DNA of 64,000 nt from Andrena cerasifolii (taxonomy: Eukaryota; Arthropoda; Insecta; Hymenoptera; Andrenidae), in assembly GCF_050908995.1 (NCBI RefSeq), contig NC_135121.1:9362001-9426000 (forward strand), given 5' to 3'. Shown here piece after piece: positions 46,601 through 57,900 of the stretch. Each line of letters opens with the position of its first letter. Position 1 is the first letter of the stretch. The notes beneath the pieces were generated by a model. The model was not told where the DNA came from and ran no database searches. It worked only from the letters and a program-made list of their open reading frames with translations. Position numbers and translations under genes: made by a program.

Positions 46601-49058
46601 CCAGGATGTCGTTGAAATCGACGTTGTTGGCTATATCCTTGTGGGAGAACTTTGCCGCGTCCAAAGGGGTACTGATTTGAGCCTGCTCCAACAGCTTCAG
46701 CATATTCTCCGGCGTCAGAGGATTCTCTCTTCTCGTCAGCTCCACGTCCTGCCGGATAACGAGCAAGTCCTCTTCCTTCGGCTTCTCCTTGACGGGCGTC
46801 ATGGCCGACGTCCCTTGGTCCTTCGTGTTCATCGACACTTGGACCGTGCACTCCGTTTGTATGGATTTGTCTGTGAATTTGCCGCTTCCTCGCGACACGT
46901 ACACGGTCTCCTCTAAGTGCACTATTTTCTCGTAAGTCTCGCAGCATTTCTTGCATTTAGTCCCTTCGTTGCCAGTGCCTTCGTATCGCTCACCGTCGTC
47001 GCTCGCTACTGTGACCTTCTTATCGGGCTGCGCCGCTGCTATCTGCCCTGCCTTCAACGCTTCCTGCCTGTCAGTCTGGGTCTGGAAAGACTGCAAAATA
47101 ACGCGAGTGTCATTACATTTGTTGACAATCACTACATTTAGGAAAAGAGCTTCGAACTGACCGACATCTGCACCGTCAAACTGTCTATGTTGTTCTGAAG
47201 GTCTTGGAGCTTCTCAAGTAGTTGTTCGTTGGAGGCCTGCACATGCGCGATGCTAGCCTGCTCGCTGCAGAAAGCGGTCTTCAGGGTCTCCCGATCGCGA
47301 AGCTGCTCGGTGATCCTCCTCTTCAACTCCTTGTTCTCCAGCTCCACCCCTCCGTATTTAGAGCTGAGGGCGACCAGCTCCGAGTTGTGCTGCTGCAGTA
47401 TCTGCATCTCGCTCATCAGGTCCTTTATCTGCTCGTCCTTCTCCCTCAACGACAGCTGAGAATCCTTCGCCTTCAGCATCTCCCCGTCGACCTCTGCCAC
47501 CCGTTTCTTCTCCGCCTGCAGGGCTATCGAAACCTCCTTGTTGTTCCTGATTAAATTAATCGCAACAAATTTACTTATTAACGCCTTCATTTAAGCTCTG
47601 CTCGAAGACCTGCAAGCCTTTCAACACGGAACGGAAAAATTGGAAGAGCGACAGAAAAGAAGGTGTCGCGAGAAAGGAAAAATTTACAGTGCATCCAGCG
47701 AATGCAGTCTATTAAGTCCGCCGAGCGGTGCATAAGCAAAGCGTGAGGGGCATGGAGCGTACTTGGTTGTCTCCTCGAGCGTCCTCTTCAGATCGTTGAT
47801 TTGCGCATTCAACGACTCGTTCGTGCTCTGAGCGACTATTAGTTTATCGTTCAGCTGCTTCATTTGTCGCCAGACTTTTATGTACTCGACATTCTCGGCA
47901 GCTTTCTCCCGCTGGCTGGTGGCCGTGTAAGTCGACAGCTCTTTCTCCAGCTGGGATTTCTGTGCCTCCAGTTTCTGCGCGAGGAACCAATAGATACGCT
48001 TGTATTGCCGCACAGTTGCGTAGCTTTGCGATTAGACCAGTGCGAACGAGTGTAGAATAGAAAGAGGGGTAGAGGAATTCTTAAACATTTATTTCTCTCA
48101 GTGTGGCGTGACATTTAGAGAAAATTGCCCCCGGGAAGCCCGTCCATTGCCATTACCTCGATCCTAGCGGCACTATTTCGCTCGTCGTTGTCATCATCGC
48201 CGCCCTCGACGATGCAGGGACAAGACGGTATCTTGGTGCGGCTGTTCTCGCTTCGACACGATCTAAAACAAGGATCGCGGGCCTCGTCAGTGATCTATCG
48301 CGATGCGCCGAGTGTGAATCATAGATCGTCTCGGATCGCTTGTAATACGACGCTGTTGCACTCACATGCGCCCGGACGACGGCCTCGCCTGGGTATTGCG
48401 GCTTCTCGATGACGATCTACCGGTTATCGTGTGACTCAACAGTTGATTCCTCAGCACGGCGATTTTATCTTTCAGCTGGAATATAGACGAGAACATACTC
48501 TCATTCATAGTCGTACGAACGATTTAAAAAAAAAAAAGAAGCTCAATTTTAAATTATCTTCAACGATACTCCGACCACCTTGGAGTTTTCCAGTTCAAGG
48601 CAGACTACTTTCTTTTTATCGTCATAAATGTCGAAAGCAACCATGCACGCCCTTGGATTAGCAGTCACTCTCATCAGCTTCGTCGCCAATCGTTTGATCT
48701 TGTCCTCCTGACGGTTTGACATTTTCTTCAGGTTGCTCGCCTCCTCGAGCAGTCGTAAATACTTGTCCTCCAACTCGTAACGGTCCAGCTTACACACCAG
48801 ATGCCGCTCCCTGGGGTCTTTAATTTATTGTGTTAAACGCCGAACATATTCCTTGCATAAAAGGGATCGTATACTTTCCAAACTTATTGCATTACTATCC
48901 GTTCGAGTGGGGATTGAAATACTTGTAAGGTTATAAATAAGAAAGAACAGTTTAATCGGCGTATTTATAGAATACACACCTATGCTGCTGCGACATGTTT
49001 CCACGCACAAGGAATTGTCCCTCACAGGCAGTATGTCTCGATTTGGATCGTCCGCCAT
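42182..49058 (-). CDS. Rpgrip1l: RPGRIP1L / MKS5 homologue, ciliary transition-zone scaffold
   Basis: Proposed exons: 49058-48980, 48817-48579, 48475-48366, 48262-48157, 47974-47763, 47546-47162, 47090-46578, 46214-46158, 46085-45319, 45254-45074, 45014-44799, 44711-44075, 43638-43440, 43370-43271, 43196-43070, 43013-42958, 42884-42686, 42551-42389 and 42299-42182, all phase-consistent, giving about 1,487 residues (human RPGRIP1L 1,315). Family signatures are YELEDKYLRLLEE ... QEDKIKRLATKLMR near the N-terminus, a coiled-coil region, the central C2 domain and the C-terminal RPGR-interacting C2-like domain. The protein anchors transition-zone proteins at the ciliary base, so in insects expression is expected in sensory neurons and possibly sperm. 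The least certain joins are 46,577/46,214 (weak donor, with an in-frame stop at 46,536 if unspliced) and 42,686/42,551. Confidence 0.88.
43704..44099. repeat. 34-bp inverted duplication of an exon end
   Basis: The plus-strand text AATTCTGCCGTGTTAATTCG at 43,704 and its 14 following bases recur as the reverse complement at 44,066-44,099, with two mismatches. The 44,066-44,099 copy straddles the 3' end of an RPGRIP1L-homologue exon and its splice donor. The other copy lies in the following intron. Confidence 0.75.
44075..46214 (-). CDS. Rpgrip1l: RPGRIP1L homologue, linker and central C2 domain exons
   Basis: Exons 46214-46158 (tentative), 46085-45319, 45254-45074, 45014-44799 and 44711-44075. 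The linker is Asn/Ser-rich with a Cys-rich patch (CEGCTCDDSLTCRVNSDC). The C2 domain covers LMEVHILSLQL ... SLFISWNIWNQETAFTP ... LEYIVFKVHVYREENS ... IAPVNSVLSCSLGDNFGQLS and LWVRLSCDIDKVEAYKRKRG. It aligns with human RPGRIP1L segments FEIHI, FYDFETQTTPVV, ITLEVHQ and GTVEYWVRLRVPM. Confidence 0.82.
46578..49058 (-). CDS. Rpgrip1l: RPGRIP1L homologue, N-terminal coiled-coil exons
   Basis: Seven exons. The start MADDPNRDILPVRD follows an upstream region with no better ATG. LEDKYLRLLEEASNLKK and EDKIKRLATKLMRV closely match the vertebrate RPGRIP1/RPGRIP1L N-terminus. Then come long heptad-rich stretches (KAKDSQLSLREKDEQIKDL, LQDLQNNIDSLTVQM), a CKKCCETYEKIVHLEE segment and LTPENMLKLLEQAQISTP. 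Reading on from 46,578 gives 13 more sensible residues before a stop at 46,536, so a short isoform ending there cannot be excluded. Confidence 0.85.
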
Positions 49059-50194
49059 AATTTCAAAATCCCGCTTTATTGCCTGCACGTGACCATTCGT
49101 TTAAATTAATCTGCTGATTTCGACTGAATCGATTAATACCTAACTGTATCATCACTACAAATATTTTCAACCATTAACCGTCGAAGCGAATGTATGGGAA
49201 TAGAAGGGAAGAAATAATTAAAAGTGATAACAGCGTTTTGATTTGGAAGTTGAGGGAACACGGTTAGATTGCCATATATGGAAGTCCGTGTGTCTCGGGC
49301 GCGAATGCGCGGTAAGCTGCGCCTCGCACTTGAACCCCTTTTTTACTCTCGTTTCGGGAGCGCCGTTTGAATTTTGGCGGGCGAACAGAGATATCCGGCG
49401 GTGATCTTTCAATCGAGTGTACGATTCCCCGGTGCAGCCGAAACTTGACGCGAACGGACAGAAATATCCTGATAAAACGCGATATCGTCCGGCGGCAGAA
49501 CCACGCCTGTCTGCGGGCGTGTATATACGGGAGGCTATGAATGCTATTCGAGGGTTATGCTCGCCAAGGTTCGTTGAACAGAGTGCTCGTCTCGAACGCG
49601 ATAATCGCCATCGAGATTCACCTCGAGTTATCTTCACGTTTCTACTGATTTCCAAGCCTTCTCTTTCACGATCCTTCTATAATAAATTAAGTAAACCACT
49701 TGCAATGACTCATGAAATACCGTTATGTGGAATTCAATCATAAAGACGATATATGAATATCTGCAGCGAGCATAATGTACGCGCATAAATGCGTTATTAC
49801 ACATGTATACAGTACGACTATATCGCGATACTACGGGATAAAAAGTTTCAAAATGAATTCCGTACGCAATTTGTAAACTTGAGTGCAAAAAAGTACCCAA
49901 ACGTAGGTATGCAATTATATGTTTATGCCACTGGGAAGAAGGCCGTAGGATCGATTGATTCCGATTGATTGTAAGGGAAGCACACGGTTGACACCTGTGC
50001 CTGCGAAGTAGGCGAAATTCGTGGCTAGAGGGTAAGGAAAAATATGTGCTTCATGGAGTCGATCACGAATTACGTGTCTCGTTCGTGATGCGTCACCGGG
50101 TATATGGGGCAGTGCTTCGATACGCCGGTACAACCTGCACTGCACTAACCTTGGTTTGACATCGCGGAGTGTGCGTGCCAGTGGGAAAGGTAAG
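49059..50194. promoter_or_regulatory. Divergent intergenic region (Rpgrip1l / cpa)
   Basis: About 1.1 kb between two divergent start codons, so it must hold both promoters. No TATA or initiator element is convincing. A donor-like AAAGGTAAG lies directly before the cpa ATG, which hints at an alternative 5' UTR exon. Confidence 0.5.
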
Positions 50195-51737
50195 ATGGCG
50201 GCGGACGGAGATGTGATTCCCGATCAAGAAAAAGTACGAATAGTTTCGGACTTTATACTGCACTCACCGCCGGGCGAATTCAACGAGGTTTTCAATGATG
50301 TGAGGGTCTTGTTGAACAACGACAACCTGTTGAAGGAGGGTGCGTCCGGGGCATTTGCTCAATACAACAAGGATCAGCTCACGCCTGTTAAGGTACATCA
50401 ATCGACCTCTCTGGCGATACTTCCACGATTTTTTATCAGAGTATCCGCGGTGTCGTTCGATATCTGTGGTGATCGCGGGTCACGCTGCCCCCAGAAACGC
50501 GCGGCATCCTATTTCAACGTCCAGTAACGTTCTTAATCGGGCGACACGCGTCCGGAATTTCGGACAGGTGACGTTGACTTTACAGTGAAATTGGAGCGCG
50601 ATAATGTTCACCTGGTCGATGTGATTGTTTACGCAAAATATCGTCGAGTCTGTACGCGGCAACTACTACGTGAAAACCATCGCGAGCTTTCGATCGGGAC
50701 CGTGTGCGGTTGTAGGGTTAATTTTAGTCACGGTTCTGGCTGAGTTTTAACAGAAAATCTTCTGGATTGATTTTCACGCTTCTCTCGTCCGTTCACTCGC
50801 GCCCCTGTTTTGCAATTTCGAGATGATATTTTGCACGTATGATTCAGACTGCAAAGTTCAGTTAAGGTTAGATATTGATCTGGAGTAAGGGCAGTCGACG
50901 ACAGAATTTTCGCAAGGCAGCTGGATGATTACTTCGCCACTCTCCTGTTTATTAATCCGTTCATCGTTTGACTTCAGATCGAAGGGAGCGAATATCCTGC
51001 GCTCATAACGGAACACAATGATTTAGGTGGTCAAAGGTTTTACGACGCGCGCAGCAAGCAAAGCTTTAAATACGATCATCTTAGAAAGGAGGCGCAGGAT
51101 TATGAGCCATACGAACCGGATCCTGTAGCTGAACCTTGGAGGTCGGCTCTTCAAGACGAAATAACGACTTACACTCAGAGTCATTACAGACACGGTGCAT
51201 GTTCAATTTTCGGAAAGAGCCAAGGAGGTATTATTCCCTTTCCGTATATACACAGCTAAGCTTTATATATTTTGGAAAACTGGATCGCAAACAACGAATG
51301 GTGTTTCTGCTTATCTAGGTAACATTACATTAACGGCTTGCATAGAAGATCATCAATTTCAACCTAAAAATTTTTGGAACGGCCGCTGGCGTTCGGTGTG
51401 GACCGTAAGTTTTAGCCCGAGTTCCGGAAATGCGGAGTTAAGAGGTAGCCTTAAAGTACAAGTTCATTACTACGAAGATGGAAATGTACAGCTGGTCAGT
51501 AGCAAAGAAGTAAAAGAAAGCTTACCGATTTCTAACGAAAAGCAAACAGCGAAGGAGTTGATACGGCTCGTCGAAGAATCAGAGAACGACTATCAGACTG
51601 CCATTTCGGAAAACTATCAAACGATGTCTGACACAACCTTTAAGGCCTTGCGAAGGCAATTACCCGTTATGCGAACGAAAATTGACTGGAACAAAATTGT
51701 ATCGTACAGTATTGGCAAAGAGCTTAAAAGTCAATAG
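50195..51737 (+). CDS. cpa: F-actin-capping protein subunit alpha (CapZ alpha)
   Basis: Exons 50195-50392, 50978-51227 and 51319-51737, giving 288 residues (human CAPZA1 has 286). The alpha subunit pairs with CapZ beta and caps barbed ends of actin filaments in the cytoplasm and at the Z-disc. The match is close throughout: PPGEFNEVFNDVRVLLNNDN, FAQYNKDQLTPVK, ITEHNDLG, FKYDHLRKEA, CIEDHQFQPKNFWNGRWRS, VHYYEDGNVQLVS, and the actin-binding C-terminal region SENYQTMSDTTFKALRRQLP followed by RTKIDWNKIVSYSIGKELKS. The ATG sits in AAGATGGCGG. Introns are 585 and 91 bp. Confidence 0.98.
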
Positions 51738-51942
51738 AAATAGATTTTTTTATATAATATTAAGAGAAATAATTAAAAAAGCGCATTTTGCTGCATGGGT
51801 GAAGTCTGGAGGTGTGATGTGCATGGGAGCAAATGTAAAAGTGCTATACAAAGTTTGGTTAAAGGTGTTTGACTGAAACTCATGCATGCCACTCAAGGTT
51901 CCTCTGGACCCCTTTAATACATCTTGTTAAAAGAACAAAAGC

Positions 51943-51948
51943 AATAAA
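51943..51948 (+). terminator. Polyadenylation signal after cpa
   Basis: AATAAA about 205 bp after the TAG stop. Further AATAAA motifs near 52,308 and 53,371 could give longer 3' UTRs. Confidence 0.55.
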
Positions 51949-54900
51949 AAGGGAAAAACATAATCATTGGTTGCTTGAATAGAGATGAAACAATAGAAAC
52001 CTTTTGGTTACAACAGGATATCTTTTTTTTTTACTCGTGTTTATAAATTCTACATTAACAATTGCTAACTGCTCAAAACATATATATTTGCTGCATTGTG
52101 TTTTATTTTGAATGAATTTTATCAACAGATGCTTTGATATTACATTGATTTCGTATATAATAAAGTTTATATGCTGTTTAGAGAACACTCATCCTGTGTC
52201 ATAAAAACGTCCATTATTTTACGGTATCGAGGGGCATATTGATTTGCGCATTAAATTTGGATCGATGGACAAGTGTTAACATTTGCTTATGAAATCATTA
52301 GTATTTAATAAACTTACACTGTTGGGGTAACGGGGATCCTTGGTCTTACGTTTTTTGTAAGCATTTTAATTAGAATTATATTTAGTGAATCAAACCACGT
52401 GAAATCTGTAATTAATAGCCAAAATCAAATATGGATCAGAAACCTGGAGTGGGATATTGTAATTCGTTAATGCATTTAATGGATTCATTCAAAGTTTATC
52501 AGTTAGATAGTGATCTAGACTGTTAGCATCGAAGAAATGTAAATTACATAATTTATATTTTCATGATCTCGTGCAATAATTAACTTTTAATGTAAACGAC
52601 ATTTTCTGGTGGATTGCATTTACTGAATTTCTCCATTACGATTAATTATACGGATTGCTGTCTTATTGATAATTTGGATGAATGGTACCCATTCTACTCC
52701 ACAAATTCTGTACTATGCAATTTATTATGTTCGCAGTTTGGAGTCGAAGCTTTATACTAAAAGGTAAAACGAACTGCCTTTATTTTAAGTAATATCGATA
52801 TCGTGGTGTTAGTAGTCAAACTATAGCATAATGAAAAAGTGTTGCACAGCAGGAAGGAAATAGCTGTCTTAACATGTGCATGTTCGGTCAGCCTAATGAA
52901 ATCATCGAGTTAAAACTAACTTGAATCGGCGGGGATTAAAATTTCAATTCATTAGTTGCACAATAATACAATTCTTTCTAACACTTAAGCCTTGTAACAC
53001 CTAAAAAGCACAATAACACACCTTGTATATCTTCAAATGAATATTACCGTACTGGTTTCGTGCTATGTATACATATAGCATGCTGGGGCCACGGGGTGAT
53101 GTCAAAATATGTAATATCAAACGGAATGGGTATGTCTATATGTTGGATTCACAATCTGGTACAGAATGCCATTACGTGTTCATACCATTCAGTACACAAA
53201 ATATACAAAGAAGAACATAATTCTTAACAAATGTCGGTGGGCAAGGCCTACTATTTTTGTCCAACTTTATATTTCATAAAGTATAAATTTATACATTTTT
53301 GTTAAGATGTATTGTTTTATGATAAGTATGTCTATTATGGCAGATACGTTGCAAAGTTTAATAATACTGAATAAAATAAATGTTAATCATTGCAACTTGA
53401 TTTCTGTGTTAATCGTATCGTAGTTGTAGGGATCATTTCTATCGGAGAATGATGTCGGAAGATCTTTTGGTGCTATCGCTTACCACACATTACACAACCA
53501 GACATGTACGCGGAAACGGAAACTAACAAAGTACATAATGCATTGTACATTGTAGAACGTAGCCTATAGCCTGCTGGAGCCTTAATCTGTTCACTTTACG
53601 TTGAGGGGGTATTATGTACATATGTTATTTGAATGAATGAATGCGACGGAGCACACTACCAGTTGACTTTTCAGACTTAAGGATTCGAAACGTGTTTGTA
53701 ATATTATTCATATTTTGTAAGTTACATCGTAATTCAAAATATTTCATTTCGCCATGCCATTTGATAACTTTTCGAAGACACCTTTGCGACAGCAAAGTAC
53801 ATGCATAACAATTTAAATATAAGACCATAAAATCGTTTTATTAGTTACAAGAAGAGAAGGAGGAAACAGTTGAAAAAAAGAGATGTGCAGGGATATGGAT
53901 ACAAGAAATTAGTATACTAAATATCGCAATAATGAAATTTTATATGTAAATATGAATGTGCGTATTATTTGAACATTGTAATTTGTGTTACGTATGTAAA
54001 TTACAAATGAAGCGTTGAAGTTTCGAATCTTATCAAACTTTACAGAAAATAGTTGCCTATGATAATAAAAAATTAGGTATTACCTACAATCGAGTGTATC
54101 GTAAAATAAAGAAAACGCATGTCCTTATGTAAAAACTTAAACACAGAATACATTTATCAGTTAAATTATGTATTATTAAATGTTACTATTGATTAAATAA
54201 AGTGACATGACACTTTATACTTTGACTATCAACTCTCAAAGTTACACGTTCCGTTCAGGATAGGAAATAGATTTTATTTTATGTTACCTTTTTTATAAGT
54301 GACTCAAACTTATTGTATGTCAATGAATGTAGGTAATACGATTATGGAATTATTCGAGGTGAAAAAAAAGAAACGCATAAAAACTACATTAAACAGACTT
54401 TATTTCCATAGTTTATATATAACGTAAACCGATAACCACGGACGTAGAGATGCACGCCCAACATTGTATTGTAATCGAGAACAGCTTCGATATTTTAATA
54501 TTGCAATTATGATAGAAAGGAAGATATAAACTATCGATGTATCACGCGTAACGCGATATGTACTTCAGAATTACTTTGTTGCAATCGGTGTTAGAAGATT
54601 TATAATCTTCTTCACTATGGTGCTCAATGTAAACAGTAGCGGTGCACATGTGCCAGCTACGTGATTCGAAAATTCGAAATACTTACCTCGCCTCGACCCG
54701 CTACACGATTCCGAAGCGTTAAATACGACCGCGCCGAGCGGATCATTTGCCCACATAATTAACAGATAATTCGGGAAACGATCCCAGCAATTTTGACGTT
54801 CACAGCCATGTTTGTTGATCAAGACGGTGGTTGCTAAGGCGCCATGTTCGGCGGTCACGTGACCAGTGGCTTGATTGCGGGACGATGTAGTCGGTTGACG

Positions 54901-54992
54901 GTAGTACGCGAGGACGCACCCGGCCGAAACTTTCCCTTAGTGATTAATTACTTTTAATTGTTAAGTGAACATATTGTGATACTTTTCTAACG
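51949..54992. other. AT-rich interval between cpa and Qng1
   Basis: About 3 kb, strongly AT-rich, with no supported coding region. It is probably an extended cpa 3' UTR followed by the Qng1 promoter. The last 200 bp turn GC-rich just before the Qng1 ATG. Confidence 0.6.
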
Positions 54993-57900
54993 ATGGCTGT
55001 AATGCCGAGGGAGTCCGCAAGGTTGATAGCGAGGCTGTCTAAGAATGTTTTCATCGAAGAAGAAGGCGTCAAGAACCTTGCCTGCGTGGTACGTAACTTC
55101 TCGGTGTTTTTTCAGTTTATTCGTTACATCGAAGTTGCGTTCTTCCACATAGATATTTGTTGCTCGCTTAGAGTTACATCGTGGATGTTAATTAGCTCGT
55201 TTCGCGTTTACATCTACTTAAAAAAGTAAGACGGAAAATTTCGTCGCAATTAGCCGTGGTTATTCTTTTTTTTACAGATTTTAGAAGGCCTCAAGGATCG
55301 CACGATAAGCGTGAACAATTTCTCGCAACTTCAACTTCATCCTTCACCCGATGATCCGATGGCTGTTGACTGGATATTTGTCTTGGACACGTTGAATTAT
55401 TCCTTTTGGAGTAGAAAGGATTCGCCCAAGTGGACTGTTGACGGTCAGACAGGATATTTTGCATTGTGCGCTGCTGTTAAGAGGGCCATAGACGTGAGTT
55501 TAGGCACTATAATACTTTTAATCTATCTATACACCATATCACTCATTGTAACATTATAATAGATTACTTTCAACAATCTTGAACCGGCGACGCTAAGTCG
55601 CAGCTAGCTTTTGAATCGATTTAGTCATTTCACATCTACATTGTTCTTTGAATGTGTCTTCCGATGCGTCAGAAGCTTCTGCATCTTTTGCCGTGGATAC
55701 AGATTCTTCTACTCCCAATTCAGATTTTTCTTCTTCGCCTGCTCGTCTCTTCCTCCTTCTCCTTCGCTTTCTCTTTCTCTTTCTCCCTTTCTCACCACCT
55801 TCTTGATCATTTATTCTTTTCCGTTTCTTTACCTTCGAGCGAGTCTTTTTCATTTTCTTCTTTAATTTCTTCAGTTCCTTTACAGTCATGTCTGCTTTGT
55901 CTTCCACCTTTTTCTTCTTTCTTTGGACTGTTCCCTATCATGATCGTGCAGTTGTTGAGAGTTGACGTTGTTATCACATCACCTGTACTTGGTTACATAC
56001 TCTACAATCTTGATAAAAGATGCTGAAATTGTATTACCTTATCTGTATCTTGTATCATTGAAGTTCGATAAGAATGCCTCGCAGCTGCTGTAGTCTTTTT
56101 ACTCGGTTTTCTAGATAGTAATCGAATAGCTCCTTTCTCTTTCTACAATACGGAATAACAATTAGTTTTATATATCTACATAAATACCTATGTATTTATA
56201 AATTTAGAGAAGGCACCGTAGCATCATCGTCGTCATCATCGTCCCAATATTTCTTGCAACAAATACGTTCCTTACTCCCAGTCACGTATCTAGTCAAGTA
56301 GCACCTTATAAACATTCTCACATCTCTGAAAAGTTCTATAAAAAAAAAACCCAATTAACTCGTGTAAATTTTTAAGTATTTCGTAACACGTACTTTTCAT
56401 TCGTTTCTGTTCTCTATTTACTTTTTCATTATATTTTTCTACAAACTTCGTACGTCGAGTTTCTATGCACTGAATCAAGAATTGCTTCTTTTCGATTTCT
56501 TTTTCTTGAAATTCCTGTCTTTTTTGCCACCTGGAATATTATGGTTAATTATTTAATATTTATTTATCACGTTACCCTTGCACATACTTTTGTTCTATTG
56601 TTCTGTGCTTTTCCTCCTGCTCGAATGCCAGCCGTTTCTCTCTAGTTCTCTTGCGTACACGTTCCTTCCTGCTCCAGTCTAACAGGGTGTGAATTATCTT
56701 TTTCCGTTCGATATCCGCTGCTGCCTTCTGTTTCTGTTTAATCGTATCGGCTCGTGCTCTGCTCCGAATAAGTTGCAAACGTTGGGCGTCTCGTCTCTTC
56801 TGCAGTAAGGCGCGTAATCTTTCTTCTAGTTTCCGTTGGTTATCTTTCTGCTCCTGACGCTTCAGTCTCTCAGCTAGCTCGCGATCTCTGATAATCGCTC
56901 TCCTCCTTTCCGTGAACTTCTCTCGTTCTTTCAACCTGACAAAATTATGTACATTATTTCGCATACATAATTCTACATACTTTGGTGGCATTACTTATTC
57001 ACTTCCTTCTGTGCCTGTTCCTGCGCGTATTGAATAGCCCTTTCCTCGTTGGACCACGCGGCTCTTTTGCTGAGTTCGTCCTTTATACTGTCACAGTGTA
57101 ACTTCCGTAGATATTTCCTATACATATTGTAATCCCGCAAGGAACACTTTGCATCCAAATTCTTCGTTATAAGTCCAGCTTTCAACAAATGTCGGATATT
57201 ATTCGGCCTAGAGAAGTAAGGGAGTAAATGTTTATCGTGGAGGGAGTCGTAAGGCATTTCCATTTCATAGCAATATGGATCGCTCAAGTTAAACTCTGCA
57301 TCCGGTGCAGAAATCCACAGCCTCTTCCCAAGTTTAGTACGCGTGAAGTTGTAAGCTCCTTCCGGTCCGGGGACCATTGGGATCTTTGATTCCAATGGCA
57401 TTTCCTTCCATTTCGGCAGACCAAAATTTGGAATTGCGCCTTCAGGTTTAGGGATTTCATCCGCAAGCTTTTCTAGAGGTCTGATTTACATGGAAAACAC
57501 AACGGAGTGTGAATTATAAGCGTAAATTTTTATCTTCCAAGTTCCAAGTACTCACGTAGGCCTTCTGAGATTAATTATATCAATTGCATACTTGTCACAC
57601 TTTAATGCCATTCTACTGGCTAATAAGCAACGTCTTTGGGTACAGTTTCCTTCAGAAATTTGATCGTTAATAACATTTTAGAGAATGGTTATAGGAAAAT
57701 TTCACGTGAAATGTCGTTCTCCTGTATGTCTACCTTCTTTTGTCCGCGAGTTGTTCGTCCACGTCGCTTCTGTATGCGTTGCTCCAATAAAACCATCATT
57801 GTTGAAATGCCACGCGGGTACATCATGTCTTTTCTTTTCATTTGCTCTGAACAGGAGGGGAAACCTATAGTCGACCCCAAGTATTACGCTCATATAACGA

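Noticed and set aside
49218..49743. Open frames on both strands between Rpgrip1l and cpa
   Set aside because: No domain or splice context; the region is a divergent promoter interval.
55593..55907. Lys/Arg-rich minus-strand frame of about 105 codons
   Set aside because: Overlaps the proposed FSIP2-like last exon in another frame and includes its poly(A) signal; probably 3' UTR low complexity.
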